NCBI GenBank assembly: GCA_020636405.1
Contig: JACJXW010000004.1
Span: 1,612,001-1,676,000 of the forward strand
From: Lewinellaceae bacterium
Lineage (GTDB): Bacteria > Bacteroidota > Bacteroidia > Chitinophagales > Saprospiraceae
Direction of reading: 5' to 3'
DNA length: 64,000 bases
This document shows, one piece after another, positions 9,201 through 21,600 of this stretch (position 1 is the stretch's first letter; every line of letters starts with the position of its first letter). Below the pieces are notes generated by a model, which was given only the letters and a program-made list of their open reading frames with translations, was not told where the DNA came from and ran no database searches. Both the position numbers and the translations under genes were made by a program.

Positions 9201-12152
9201 AGGGGTGCCGACACAGTTGCAGTTGGCGTCAATCACATCATTGATGGTCGTATTATCGCCATCATTACAAGCTTGTCCGGGTTGGGTAGTGATGTTGGGG
9301 TTGTTGTCATCACAGTCCACATCGGCGCAGACGCCATCGCCGTCGGCATCGCCGATACCGGTGCAGGTGGTAGGGGTGCCGACACAGTTGCAGTTGGCGT
9401 CAATCACATCATTGATGGTCGTATTATCGCCGTCATTACAAGCTTGTCCGGGTTGGGTAGTGATGTTGGGGTTGTTGTCATCGCAATCCACATCGGCGCA
9501 GAGGCCATCGCCGTCCATATCGACAGTCGTGATATTGGGGTTGTTGTCATCACAATCCACATCGGCGCAGATGCCGTCGCCGTCGTTGTCCCCTACTCCC
9601 GGGCAGGCTACTAAGGTGCCGACACAATTGCAGTTGGCATCGATCATATCGTTAATGGTATTGGCGTTGCCATCGTTGCAAAGGTCACCGATATTGGCAA
9701 AAAGGGTGGGGCAGTCGAAGGACATGGTTGAGGTCGTGTATTCGACACAGAGTTCCGGCGCTTTAGAGGAAGAGCCATCGAAGGACTCTGCTACCCGGCG
9801 TCCGGTGCCTTCGACTAAAATTACGATCGGATTGGCCGGAGCATACCCTCCCCGGTTGACGATCTCCTGCAAGATGGCAGAGAGGTTGGGCGACATTTGG
9901 GCGCCGCCGGCGGCGCCAGTGCTCAACCACTCTTCAGGCGCCCAGTTGACGGTGGCGTTGGTGCGTGGCCGGGTGCTTACATTCTGGTACGAAGCATTGA
10001 ATTCCGATGGGTTGTCGCTAGCCTGTCCGGAAAAGGACAGGTTGCATGGATTGTCATTCGCGTCATCCTCGGAAGTAAACTGTATGTATGCGTTGATGAT
10101 GGTGGCACCCTGAGGGATATTGAGCCCCCGGAACAGCATGCCGATCTGCTGGTTACCCCTGCCCGGGTCGTTCGCCAATTCCAGGTCGCTACTGGTAAGG
10201 CTGACGTAACCGGAGGAATGCTCTTCCGCATCGTCTGCGCTGGCATTGACACGGGAACAGGTAAGCGTGGTTTGAGGAGCAGGAGTGCCCCCGCCACAGC
10301 TGCAGTCGGTCTGAATGGTCTCGCCGACCGTATTGGGATTTCCATCGTTACAAGGATCTCCGGGCTGATAGGCGATATTGGGGTCGTTGTCGTCACAGTC
10401 GACGTTGGTACAAACGCCGTCGCCGTCGGCATCGCCGAAACCGGTACAGGCAGTAGGTGTACCGGCACAATTGCAGTTGGCGTCGATCATATCATTGATG
10501 GTGGTAGGGTCCCCGTCGTCGCAGGGGTCACCGGGAAAAGTAGTGATATTGGGGTCGGGATTGCAATCTAAAGCGCTTTGCTCATAAATACCGATATCGA
10601 TCTGCGCACCCTGGGGGCGGGGCGTTCCCCAGAAATCCAAAAGTACAGGCACACTCACACCACGGTCGATACAAGGGCTGGTGGAAGCCAAGCGGAAAAA
10701 ATCCGGAGATGTTCTTCCGGGGTTGATAAATTGTGGGTCGCCCCAGAATCCGTTGGGCTCGAACAGGGGGTTGACGTTTCGGTATTCCTGGAAAGAAAGG
10801 TTGTCATAAATGGACTGCCCTGCCGAAGTTCCGAAATAGCAATTGTTATCGAAAACAATATTGGGGCCTGGAGTTTCAATGTGGATCTCCTGATCGACCA
10901 GAGAAAAATCGAAAATATTATTTTTCAGTTCTACGTTACCGACATTTTCCGTGAAGCGAACCAGATTCCCCGTGCGGTTCATCGGAGCGATGACGTTGTT
11001 CCAGAATTTGGTATTGTCGGTATCGGAGAACGACAGGCAGTTGTGCCCATTGCCGGCAATGACGTTGTTGTACGCCCAAACATTGGGGACCCGTATAGAA
11101 AGGTCGCCATTGCCCTGGTCGTAAGAGTTGGAAAAGAGAAAGTTGTTCCGTACCTCGATGGTGTTGACCCAGTCCTTGCTGAGCAAGATCCCGGCGGAAA
11201 AGGAGTAGCGGATGTCGTTGCCATCCAGGAGGATATGGGTTCCGGAGGTGACGTCGATACCGTCTTCACCGGAACGCCGGATGGTGTTCTTGCGAATGAT
11301 AATATACCCTTCCAGGTCATAGGTATTATTTAACCGGTGGCAGGTAATGGCATCTTCCAGATCCTGGATTACCGGATTTTCGACCCAGCATTCCTCTACC
11401 AGTACATGTTTCAGCAGGTTGTTTTCCGATCCGCTCATCAGGATGCCGTTGGTCCCGTAATCATAAACGTACAGGCCTTTCAACCAGATGTTTCCTCCAC
11501 CCCCGTTGAATCGTACGGCGTTGGAGGAGCAGTTGGTCACGTCAACATCCTTTACGTTGACCCAGTTTATACCGCCGTCGCGGTTGATCCACAACATGTT
11601 ATTGCCGCCGTTGTCAATGTGCAGGCCTTCTACTATGATGTAATTGTGCCCGATCACGATGCCTTTTTCTCCCTGACAGTCAATTTTAGGTTTAGCTGTG
11701 CTGGTTCCGTAGGCTCCGAAATAAACACAATTGTGGTTGTTGGGGTCTACCAGGTCAAAGGAAATAGGCTGGCCGAGGATGGTTTCCTGAATGGTGATAA
11801 TGCCACCCGGGGCGCCCCCGTTGCGGGGCTCCAGCGGGCCATCTGTCCATACAGCACCCCTTTTGAACAAAATGCTGTCTCCTGGGGCGAACGTGGTCCC
11901 GTTCACCTTGCCGATGGTCTTCCATGGCCCGGAACTTCCTCCCTGGAAGACGGAGGCTAAGCCGTTGTTGTTGTCATTCCCGTTCTGCGCATCTACATAA
12001 TAGGTGGTAGATAGTGCTGTTGTATAGGCCAGGAACATAAAGGCCAATGTTAGAAAAGCTCCCGGAAACCGACAGCGCATGTTTGGGTAAAGGGGCAAAA
12101 GTCGCTGTTTTTTTGGGGGCAATCCTTTGTAGTAATTTTTGTGCATATTCAT
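6255..12152 (-). CDS. Giant T9SS-secreted protein with beta-helix head and MopE-like repeats
   Basis: 1965 residues. The signal peptide core is at about residues 25-47 (an internal ATG, Met25, is an alternative start). A YYVDAQNGNDNNNG motif opens a right-handed parallel beta-helix (about 50-535; DNA about 10560-12010) of the pectate-lyase or poly-beta-helix type. Then come three ~165-residue beta-sandwich modules resembling DNRLRE domains (DNA about 9715-10270, 7440-7980, 6600-7140), each carrying SDDAEE, SSDLEL, IPQG, RPRT and GRR-AESF signatures. About a dozen Asp-rich repeats with a DxDGDGxC...DCDD core lie between them, ten of them consecutive. The C-terminus is a T9SS type A sorting domain (YPNPASGW ... 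KFVIMKE), so the protein crosses the outer membrane by T9SS and is likely surface-attached. No catalytic residues could be assigned to the beta-helix. The head matches that of the broken gene at 29469-38476. Last of seven genes in the array. Confidence 0.93.
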   Translation of the reverse strand: MNMHKNYYKGLPPKKQRLLPLYPNMRCRFPGAFLTLAFMFLAYTTALSTTYYVDAQNGNDNNNGLASVFQGGSSGPWKTIGKVNGTTFAPGDSILFKRGAVWTDGPLEPRNGGAPGGIITIQETILGQPISFDLVDPNNHNCVYFGAYGTSTAKPKIDCQGEKGIVIGHNYIIVEGLHIDNGGNNMLWINRDGGINWVNVKDVDVTNCSSNAVRFNGGGGNIWLKGLYVYDYGTNGILMSGSENNLLKHVLVEECWVENPVIQDLEDAITCHRLNNTYDLEGYIIIRKNTIRRSGEDGIDVTSGTHILLDGNDIRYSFSAGILLSKDWVNTIEVRNNFLFSNSYDQGNGDLSIRVPNVWAYNNVIAGNGHNCLSFSDTDNTKFWNNVIAPMNRTGNLVRFTENVGNVELKNNIFDFSLVDQEIHIETPGPNIVFDNNCYFGTSAGQSIYDNLSFQEYRNVNPLFEPNGFWGDPQFINPGRTSPDFFRLASTSPCIDRGVSVPVLLDFWGTPRPQGAQIDIGIYEQSALDCNPDPNITTFPGDPCDDGDPTTINDMIDANCNCAGTPTACTGFGDADGDGVCTNVDCDDNDPNIAYQPGDPCNDGNPNTVGETIQTDCSCGGGTPAPQTTLTCSRVNASADDAEEHSSGYVSLTSSDLELANDPGRGNQQIGMLFRGLNIPQGATIINAYIQFTSEDDANDNPCNLSFSGQASDNPSEFNASYQNVSTRPRTNATVNWAPEEWLSTGAAGGAQMSPNLSAILQEIVNRGGYAPANPIVILVEGTGRRVAESFDGSSSKAPELCVEYTTSTMSFDCPTLFANIGDLCNDGNANTINDMIDANCNCVGTLVACPGVGDNDGDGICADVDCDDNNPNITTVDMDGDGLCADVDCDDNNPNITTQPGQACNDGDNTTINDVIDANCNCVGTPTTCTGIGDADGDGVCADVDCDDNNPNITTQPGQACNDGDNTTINDVIDANCNCVGTPTACTGIGDADGDGVCADVDCDDNNPNITTQPGQACNDNDPTTINDVIDANCNCAGTPTDCTGIGDSDGDGVCDDVDCDINNPNITTQPGQACNDNDPTTVNDQIDANCNCVGTPTACTGIGDADGDGVCADVDCDDNNPNITTQPGQACNDNDPTTVNDQIDANCNCVGTPTACTGIGDADGDGVCADVDCDDNNPNITTQPGQACNDNDPTTVNDQIDANCNCVGTPTACTGIGDADGDGVCADVDCDDNNPNITTQPGQACNDNDPTTVNDQIDANCNCVGTPTACTGIGDADGDGVCADVDCDDNNPNITTQPGQACSDGNPNTINDFIDENCNCVGGTLIPCPGVGDNDGDGLCADLDCDDNDPNVTTQPGDPCNDGNPNTIGETIQADCSCGGGVTGMAPKLTCSQINSVRDDAEESPLGQIRLASNDLELVNDSYAGNQVVGLRFNGLNIPRDAYIISAKLQFTAESISNENPADLIIRGEASNDGATFRGNSFHLSSRPRTNASVNWLPSEWTSSGASGFAQQSPDISPIIQEIVNRGGFTSNSSVVLFIEGTGRRSAESFEGFASRAPKLCVEYLNAPPGFDCPVLQGNVGTPCDDGNPGTHNDVIDANCNCTGTPTTCQGIGDVDGDGVCADTDCNDNDPNITHQPGDVCDDGDPNTIGETIQADCSCGGGVAAPSLSCAKVNSSSDDAEEGPAGQVNLSSEDLEMAASNSFGSQVAGMRFNGLNIPQGSRILKASIQFTVEDTQNGNLCTLRVYGEDSDNASTFTNAAQNISSRPVTEALVEWMPSSWLTLGESGQAQESPDLSPILQEIVNRSGYTSASSIAILIDGFGRRSAQSFDGSSSQAPELCVEYIAPATNARPGSPGLPAGGIQQDESGLQLPASSGQELSSLSIYPNPASGWLALSFNSTIECPARVQAIDMSGKVVLLKEGPISQGENEIRLEHLSLPDGIYVLQVIAGGTVQSEKFVIMKE
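8060..9660 (-). repeat. 171-bp tandem repeat array (57-residue MopE-like units)
   Basis: Ten consecutive units. Four between about 8258 and 8945 are almost base-identical with an exact 171-bp period (for example the same TTGCAGGCTT word at 8410, 8581 and 8752). Each unit encodes six Cys and a DxDGDGxC loop. One unit is shortened to a VDMDGDGLCADVDC half-repeat near 9500. Boundaries are approximate. Confidence 0.9.
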
Positions 12153-12670
12153 TTTGTAGCCCGGAGTTTATCAGTTAAAAAAATCTAAATGTGATAATTC
12201 AATCTTTCAAAAGGCATAGTGCCTTCTGAATCCCTACAACGGATAGAAGCAATAACTATGCCAATAGCTTATGTGTAGTTTTATGACCCCGGCAGGCCCT
12301 GGATAAATAGGGGCCTGGCCACGGGAAGAGATTATGATAAGGAGTAATACAAGAGGCTTGTGTTGGAAGAGTCGGTAATAAAAATAAATATATTTTTTTT
12401 CAATAGTAAATTTTTTTACTTTTTTAGATACCCCGGATCGAGTTTGTGCCGCCACTGAAGAGCTGTATCTCCCAATTTTTCAAGGACTTAAGTTCGTTAT
12501 GGGCATAATTATAATTAAATAGTAACTATTTACCTATCCGGCTGAGATCGCCGTCTCGAAGCCAACCTAAACAAATACATATTAAAAGGGCCATCCCGGA
12601 ATAAACCGGGATGGCTCTTTGGGTAAGGGGACATTGCCCCATTTGAAGAGGAAGAGGGCCAGAACCCTGG
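12153..12670. other. Intergenic spacer between giant genes
   Basis: 518 bp. It holds the terminator of the upstream giant gene at 12581-12620, a hairpin AAGGCATAGTGCCTT (12212-12226) just before the start at 12152, a GC-rich imperfect hairpin at about 12286-12320, and AT-rich sequence. CTGAAGAGCTGTAT (12455-12468) recurs inverted at 24354-24367 in the next spacer. No convincing gene was seen. Confidence 0.5.
12581..12620 (-). terminator. Terminator of the 3848-residue giant gene
   Basis: On the minus strand AAGAGCCATCCCGG pairs with CCGGGATGGCCCTT around a TTTATT loop and is followed by TTTTAATA. It lies about 50 bases after the stop at 12671. Confidence 0.8.
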
Positions 12671-15600
12671 TTAGTTCTTCATGATCACAAATTTTGCGGC
12701 CCGGACACTGGCGCCAATGGAAAGTTGGAGGAAATACATCCCATCGGGTAATGAAAGCCCGTCCAGGCGCAGGGTGTTTACTCCTTTCTGTATTCTTTGG
12801 CTGGTTTTCAGAACAACCCTGCCGTTCAGGCTTCTGGCCTGTATCTGGCTGTAGCCATCAACCGCCGAAGTAAAGGATAGGGTTAACTGGTCATCAGCCG
12901 GGTTGGGGTGGATGGACAATGGGCTTAAGATTTCCATGGCTTCGGGCAGCGTTCCGCCAGAAAGGGTATTGGCAGGAACCAAAAGGCTTTCTGGCTCGTC
13001 TCCACTAGGCCCGGCCGGCGAGGCCAGGTTGGAAGCTGCCGTAACTGGAAAATATTGAACACATAGTTCGGGGGCATCCGCCGGGGAACCCTCGAACGCT
13101 TCAGCCGTTCTTCGCCCTCCTCCCTCAATAATGATGGCTATGGAACTATTTTGATCGTATCCGGGCCTGTCGATGATCTCCTGAAGGATAGCGGAAATGT
13201 CCGGTGTCCGTTGAGCAGGGCCGGCACTCCCCACAACCGTCCAGTCCTGTGGGGCCCAGGTGGCTATCGCGTTGGCACGGGGCCGGTTGGAAATATCATT
13301 CAAGGAAGAGCTGAATGCTTCAGCATCATCACTATTCTGTCCATAGATCGTCAGGAAACATGGATTCTCATTGCGGGTTTCATCAGTCGTAAAGTGTATG
13401 CGGGCATCCAGAATGGTTGCTCCTCTCGGGATACCAAGGCCACTGAACCTCAAACCTACGATTTGGAATCCGGCATTGACGTCATTGATCAACTCCAGGT
13501 CGCTGCTGGTCACGTCCATTGTCCCGAAAAGTTGTTCTTCGGCATCATCGTTCCCGTTAGATACTCGCGAGCAGGCCGTAACAAGAGAAATTCCTCCCCC
13601 ACAACTGCAATCCGCCTGAATGGTTTCCCCTATGGTATTGGGATCGCCATCGTCGCAGGTGTCGCCCGCCTCAGAAGTGAGGCTGGGGTCGTTGTCGTTG
13701 CAGTCCACATCGGCACAGATGCCGTCGCCGTCGTTGTCGCCGATACCGGTGCAGGCGGTGGGTGTACCGGTGCAGTTGCAGTTGGCGTCGATGACGTCGT
13801 TGATGGTTGTCGGGTCACCGTCATTGCAGGCATCGCCAGGCTGGGTGGTGAGGCTGGGGTCGTTGTCGTTGCAGTCCACATCAGCACAGATGCCGTCGCC
13901 GTCGTTGTCGCCGATGCCGGTGCAGGCAGTGGGTGTGCCGGCGCAATCGCAGTTGGCGTCGATGGTGTCGTTGATGGTTGTCGGGTCACCGTCATTGCAG
14001 GCATCGCCAGGCTGGGTGGTGACGCTGGGGTCGTTGTCGTTGCAGTCCACATCGGCACAGATGCCGTCGCCGTCGTTGTCGCCGATGCCGGTGCAGGCAG
14101 TGGGGGCGCCGGCACAGTTGCAGTTGGCGTCGATGACGTCGTTGAGGGTAGTGTTGTCTCTGTCGTCACAGGCATCGCCGGGCTGGGTGGTGAGGCTGGG
14201 GTCGTTGTCGTTGCAGTCCACATCGGCACAGATGCCGTCGCCGTCGTTGTCGCCGATACCGGTGCAGGCGGTGGGTGTACCGGTGCAGTTGCAGTTGGCG
14301 TCGATGACGTCGTTGATGGTTGTCGGGTCACCGTCATTGCAGGCATCGCCAGGCTGGGTGGTGAGGCTGGGGTCGTTGTCGTTGCAGTCCACATCAGCAC
14401 AGATGCCGTCGCCGTCGTTGTCGCCGATGCCGGTGCAGGCAGTGGGTGTGCCGGCGCAATCGCAGTTGGCGTCGATGGTGTCGTTGATGGTTGTCGGGTC
14501 ACCGTCATTGCAGGCATCGCCAGGCTGGGTGGTGAGGCTGGGGTCGTTGTCGTTGCAGTCCACATCGGCACAGATGCCGTCGCCGTCGTTGTCGCCGATG
14601 CCGGTGCAGGCAGTGGGGGCGCCGGCGCAGTTGCAGTTGGCGTCGATGACGTCGTTGAGGGTAGTGTTGTCTCTGTCGTCACAGGCATCGCCGGGCTGGG
14701 TGGTGAGGCTGGGGTCGTTGTCGTTGCAGTCCACATCGGCACAGATGCCGTCGCCGTCGTTGTCGCCGATACCGGTGCAGGCAGTGGGTGTGCCGGTGCA
14801 GTTGCAGTTGGCGTCGATGACGTCGTTGAGGGTGGTGTTGTCTCCGTCGTCACAGGCATTGCCGGGCTGGGTGGTGACGCTGGGGTCGTTGTCGTTGCAG
14901 TCCACATCAGCACAGATGCCGTCGCCGTCGTTGTCGCCGATGCCGGTGCAGGCAGTGGGTGTGCCGGCGCAGTTGCAGTTGGCGTCGATGCTGTCGTTGA
15001 GGGTGGTATTGTCGCCATCGTCACAGGCATCGCCGGGCTGGGTGGTGACGCTGGGGTCGTTGTCGTTGCAGTCCACATCGGCACAGATGCCGTCGCCGTC
15101 GTTGTCGCCGATGCCGGTGCAGGCAGTGGGGGCGCCGGTGCAGTTGCAGTTGGCGTCGATGCTGTCGTTGAGGGTGGTATTGTCGCCATCGTCACAGGCA
15201 TTGCCGGGCTGGGTGGTGAGGCTGGGGTCGTTGTCGTCGCAATCCACATCGGCACAGATACCGTCGCCGTCGTTGTCGCCGATGCCGGTGCAGGCGGTGG
15301 GTGTACCGGCGCAGTTGCAGTTGGCGTCGATGGTGTCGTTGAGCGTGGTGTTGTCGCCGTCATTGCACATATCGCCAATATTAGCATTGAGATTAGGGCA
15401 GTCAAAAGCCGGCGGTGTATAAAACTGGACGCATAACTCTGCAGCCAGGGTGGGCGCTCCGTCAAAAGATTCTGCCGTACGGGCGCCTACACCATCAATG
15501 ATGACAGCAATGGCATTACCGGGACTATAGCCGTTGCGGTTTACAATCTCCTGCAATACGGATGAGATATCTGGTGTTTGCTGGGCTGGCCCTGCATCCC

Positions 15601-18600
15601 CCACGGATGTCCAGTCCTCCGGTGTCCAGGACACGACAGCGCCTGTCTTTGGACGGCTGCTGATATTGTGATCACCGGAATTAAAGGTCACTGCATTATC
15701 GCTGGCTTGTCCATAAATGTTCAGATTGCAGGGATTCACGTTCCGCGTTTCATCGGCAGTAAACTGTATGTGCGCCTGGGAGATGATGGCCCCTTGAGGA
15801 ATATTAAGGCCTGTAAATCGTAGCCCGATCGTTTGGCTACCCTGGCCGGGGTCATCGATCAGTTCGATATCGCTGCTGGACAGGTCTGTGCTTCCGGAAG
15901 TGGCTTCTTCAGCGTCGTCACTGCCTGCATTGATCCTGGAGCAGATGGAAGTAATAGGGATACCTCCTCCACAGCTACAATCCTGCTGAATGGACTCATT
16001 GATGGTATTAGGGTCGCCATCGTCACAGGTATCGCCGGGTTGATGAGTGATGTCCGGGTCATTATCGTCGCAATCCACATCCGCACAAATGCCATCACCA
16101 TCGGCGTCACCGATACCGGTACAGGTGGAGGGGACACCGGTACAGTTGCAGTCGCTGTCGATCACATCATTTAGGGTCGTATTGTCGCCATCGTCACAAG
16201 CATCGCCGATATTGGCTTGCAGGGAGGGGCAATCATAAGTTGGCGGGGTAATAACGTATTCCACACACAGTTCCGGTGCATCCCCGGGAGCCGTATCAAA
16301 CGATTCTGCCGTTCGCCTTCCGGTGCCGTCAATAATAATGGCAATCGAGCTGTTTGCCGTGTATTGGCTGCGGTTGACGATCTCCTGGATGACGGAGGAA
16401 AGGTCCGGTGTACGCTGTGCCGGGCCTGCACTGCCAATGCTCGCCCAATCGTCCGGAAGCCAGTTTACGAAACTGTTGGTGCGTGGCCGGCTGGTGATAT
16501 CAGAATTGCCGTTGGAGAATGTAGCCGCATCGTCACTGGCCTGGCCGTAGATGTTGAGGTCGCAGGGATTTCCATTCCTTGTTTCATCTACTGTGAACTG
16601 AATATAAGCTGCAGTGATGGACGCTCCTTGCGGGATATTAAGCCCATTGAACCTTAAACCGACAACCTGAATTCCTTGTGAAGGATCTTCAACCATCTCT
16701 AGATCACTGCTGGTGATGTCCATCGAGCCGGATGCCAATTCTTCAGCGTCATCAGTGCTGCTGGCGATTCGGACACAGGCCATTGCAGCCGCACTTCCAC
16801 CACCACAGGAGCAATCCGATAGAATCTGTTCTCCAAAAGTATTGGGGTCCCCATCATCACAAGCATTTCCAGGCTGAGTGGTGATATTGGGATCGTTGTC
16901 GTCACAATCTACATCAGCGCAGATACCATCGCCATCGTTGTCGCCGATGCCAGTGCAGGCAGTGGGCGTTCCGGTGCAGTTACAGTCGGCATCGAGCACA
17001 TCGTTTAGGGTAGTGTTGTCGCCGTCATCGCAGGCGTCGCCTACCTGGGCGGTATTGTTGGGGTCGTTGTCGTCGCAATCCACATCGGCGCAGATACCGT
17101 CCCCATCGTTGTCACCGATGCCGGTACAGGCGGTGGAGGTTCCGGTGCAGTTACAGTTGGCATCGAGCACATCGTTGAGGGTAGTGTTGTCGCCGTCATC
17201 GCAAGCGTCGCCCACCTGGGCGGTATTATTGGGGTCGTTGTCGTCGCAGTCCACATCGGCGCAGATGCCGTCGCCGTCGTTATCGCCGATGCCAGTGCAG
17301 GCGGTGGGCGTTCCGGTGCAGTTACAGTCGGCATCGAGCACATCGTTTACGGTAGTGTTATCGCCGTCATCGCAGGCATTGCCTGGCTGGGTAGTAATGT
17401 TGGGGTCGTTGTCGTCGCAGTCCACATCGGCGCAGATGCCGTCGCCGTCGTTATCGCCGATGCCGGTACAGTCGGTGGGGGTACCGATGCAGTTGCAGTT
17501 GGCGTCGAGCACGTCGTTTAGGGTAGTGTTATCGCCGTCATCACAGGCATTGCCTGGCTGGGTAGTAACGTTGGGATCGTTGTCGTCGCAGTCGACATCG
17601 GCGCAGATGCCATCGCCGTCGTTGTCGCCGATGCCGGTGCAGTTGGTGGGTGTACCTGTACAGTTACAATTGGCATCGATTACATCGTTGAGGGTAGTAT
17701 TGTCGCCATCGTTACAGGCATCACCCGGCTGTGTGGTGACGTTGGGGTCGTTATCGTCGCAATCCACATCGGCGCAGATGCCGTCGCCGTCGTTGTCGCC
17801 GATTCCGGTACAGGCAGAGGGTGTACCGGTGCAGTTGCAGTTGGCATCAAGCTTGTCGTTGAGGGTGGTATTGTCACCGTCGTCACAGGCGTCGCCTACC
17901 TGGGCCGTATTATTGGGGTCATTGTCGTCGCAGTCCACATCGGCGCAGATGCCGTCGCCATCGTTGTCGCCGATACCTGTACAGGCAGTGGGTGTACCCG
18001 TGCAGTTGCAGTTGGCGTCGAGCATGTCGTTGAGGGTGGTATTGTCTCCATCGTTGCAGGCGTCGCCGGGTTGCGTGGTGACGTTGGGGTCGTTGTCGTC
18101 GCAGTCTACATCGGCACAGACGCCATCGCCGTCGTTATCGCCGATGCCGGTGCAGGCGGTGGCGGTGCCGGTGCAGTTGCAGTTGGCGTCGAGCATGTCG
18201 TTGAGGGTAGTATTGTCGCCATCGTTGCAGGCGTCGCCTACCTGGGCCGTATTATTGGGGTCATTGTCGTCGCAGTCTACATCGGCACAGATGCCGTCGC
18301 CGTCGTTGTCGCCGATTCCGGTACAGGCAGAGGGTGTACCGGTGCAGTTGCAGTTGGCGTCGAGCATGTCGTTGAGGGTGGTATTGTCACCGTCGTTGCA
18401 GGCGTCGCCTGGCTGAGTAGTGACGTTAGGGTCGTTGTCGTCGCAGTCCACATCGGCACAGATGCCATCGCCATCGTTGTCCCCGATACCGGTACAAGCG
18501 GTAGGGGTGCCGGTGCAGATGCAATTGGCGTCGAGCACGTCGTTGAGCGTAGTGTTGTCGCCGTCGTTGCAGGCGTCGCCTACCTGAGTGGTATTATTGG

Positions 18601-21600
18601 GGTCGTTGTCATCGCAGTCTAAATCGGCGCAGATGCCGTCGCCGTCATTGTCCCCGATACCGGTGCAGGTGGTCGGCGTTCCTGTACAGTTGCAGTCGGC
18701 GTCGATCGAATCGTTGAGGGTAGTATTGTCGCCATCGTCACAGGGGTCACCGACATTAGCCTGCAGGATCGGACAGTCGGGCAGTGGGATGAAATATTCA
18801 ACACACAACTCCGGAGCACCGTTGGGAGCTCCTTCAAACGATTCTGCCGTTCGGCGGCCGGTACCAGCAATGATGATGACAATAGAGCTGGATGCAGAGT
18901 ACCCGCTCCGGTCAACAACCTCCTGAATGATAGCAGAAATACCCGGTGTCTGCTGGGCATTCCCGGCAGCACCCACGGAAGTCCATGCCTCAGGTTGCCA
19001 GGTTATGGTATTGTCGGTGTGTTCCCGGTTGGTGATATTGAAATTGTCGCTGGTAAAGGCGGGGGCATCATCACTGGCATGTCCATAGATCAAAAGATCG
19101 CAGGGGTCGATATTGCGGGTTTCATCTACGGTAAACTGTATGTAAGCGCTGGTTATGGTTGCTCCCTGTGGGATGTTGAGCCCACTGAACCGCAATCCTA
19201 CTGTTTGTTGACCCTGACTGGGGTCTTCCGTCAATTCAATGTCACTGCTATTGATATCCATAGCGCCGGAGCTCAGCTCTTCCGCATCATCATTACCGGT
19301 ACTGACTGCAGCGCAGGTGGCAACGGGGCTCGCACCCCCACCGCAGGTACAATCCAATTGAAGGTACTCCCCAAAAGTGTTGGGATTCCCATCGTCGCAG
19401 GCATCGCCAGGTTGGGAGGTATTATTGGGGTCATTGTCGTCGCAATCTACATCAGCACAGACGCCATCGCCGTCGTTGTCGCCAATGCCGGTGCAGGCGG
19501 TGGGTGTACCGGTACAGTTGCAGTTGGTGTCGATGACGTCATTAAGGGTAGTATTGTCGCCGTCGTCGCAGGCGTCGCCTACCTGGGTGGTATTATTGGG
19601 GTCATTGTCGTCGCAGTCTACATCGGCACAGATGCCGTCGTTGTCATTATCGCCGATGCCGGTGCAGGGTGTAGGGATGCCGATACAGTTACAGTCGGCG
19701 TCGAGTACATCATTGAAGGTGGTATTGTCGCCGTCGTTGCAGGCGTCGCCTACCTGGGCGGTATTATTAGGGTCGTTGTCGTCGCAGTCTACATCGGCAC
19801 AGATGCCGTCGCCGTCGTTGTCGCCGATGCCGGTGCAGGCGGTGGGTGTACCGGTGCAGTTGCAATTGGCGTCGATGAGGTCATTGATGGTGGTGTTGTC
19901 GCCGTCGTTGCAGGCGTCGCCTATCTGGGTGGTATTATTGGGGTCGTTGTCGTCACAGTCCACGTTGGTGCAGATACCGTCGCCGTCGTTATCGCCGAAA
20001 CCGGTACAGGCGGTGGGGGTGCCGGTGCAGTTGCAGTCGGCGTCGATGATGTCATTGATGGTAGTGTTGTCGCCGTCGTTGCAGGCGTCGCCTACCTGGG
20101 TGGTATTATTGGGGTCGTTGTCGTCGCAGTCCACATCGGTGCAGATGCCGTCGCCGTCATTGTCGCCGAAACCGGTGCAGGCGGTGGGTGTACCGGTACA
20201 GTTACAGTTGGCGTCGATGACGTCATTGAAGGTGGTGTTGTCGCCGTCGTTGCAGGCGTCGCCTACCTGGGCGGTATTATTGGGGTCGTTGTCGTCGCAG
20301 TCTACATCGGCACAGACGCCGTCGCCGTCGTTGTCGCCGATGCCGGTGCAGGCGGTGGGGGCACCCACACAATTGCAGTTGGCGTCGATGGTGTCGTTGA
20401 TGGTTGTCGGGTCACCGTCGTTGCAGGTGTCGCCTGCCTGGGCGGTATTATTGGGGTCGTTGTCGTCGCAGTCTACATCGGTGCAGATACCGTCGCCGTC
20501 GTTGTCGCCGATGCCGGTGCAGGCGGTGGGGGCACCCACACAATTGCAGTTGGCGTCGATGACGTCATTGATGGTAGTGTTGTCACCATCATCACAGGGG
20601 TCATTGATGTTGGCAAGCAGGGCGGGGCAATCCGGGATCAGGATCTCGTAAGTTACGCACAATTCCGGGGCATGGGAAGAGTTGCCATTGAAAGATTCCG
20701 CCACTCTTCTGCCGACCCCTTCGATTATGATGACGATGGAACTTGCTGATGTGTAATCACTACGGTTGGTGATCTCCTTAATTACGGAGGAGATATCCGG
20801 GGTGAGTTGATCCGGGCCGGCAGCGCCGACCGTGTTCCAAACGGGAGGGTTCCAATTTACTATAGTATTGGTCCTGGGACGCCCGCTAATATCATAGCTG
20901 CTGTTATTAAACGTCGGGGCGTTGCCACTAGCCTGCCCGAAGATGGAAAGGTTACAGGGGTTTTCATTGTTGACCTCGTCTGCCATGAACTGGATATGGG
21001 CGCTGAGTATATTTGATCCCTGGGGGATGTTCAGTCCTCTAAATCTAAGCCCTACGGTCTGTTTATCGGGGTCGTTGACCAGTTCCAGGTCACTGCTGGC
21101 TACATTAACGGAACCGGAGGTGCTTTCCTCTGCATCATCACTGCCGGCAATAATTTTGGTACAGGTAGAGTTCTGGATGGGAACACCGCGGCAAATGCAG
21201 TCTTGCCCAATGCGGTCACCGATGGTATTGGCATCTCCGTCATCGCAAAGATCGCCAGGTTGGTAGGTAATATTGGGGTTATTGTCGTCGCAGTCCACAT
21301 CGGCGCAGATGCCGTCCCCATCGTTGTCGCCGATGCCGGTGCAGGCGGTCGGGGTGCCGGTGCAATTGCAGTTGGCGTCGAAGGTGTCGTTGATGGTTGT
21401 ATTGTCATTGTCGTCGCAGGCATCGCCTGCCTGGCTGGTATTGCCGGGGTCATTGTCATTACAATCTACATCAGCACATACGCCGTCGCCGTCGTTGTCA
21501 CCGATACCGGTGCAGGCGGTCGGAGTGCCCACACATTGACAATCAGCGTTGAGTATATCATTGATGGTCGTATTATCTCCATCGTTACAAGGCATTCCGG

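Noticed and set aside
12234..12455. 73-codon minus frame in the spacer upstream of the 12152 gene
   Set aside because: AT-rich, no homology recognised and no supporting start signal. It spans a GC-rich hairpin.
13151..15436. Plus-strand open frames of up to 761 codons opposite the giant genes (also 8082-9614, 19-20.7 kb, 31-33 kb and others)
   Set aside because: They mirror the Asp/Cys repeat codons on the other strand, show only the repeat period in translation (VVVAVHIGTDAV...), and several frames are open at once. They are shadows of stop-poor tandem repeats.
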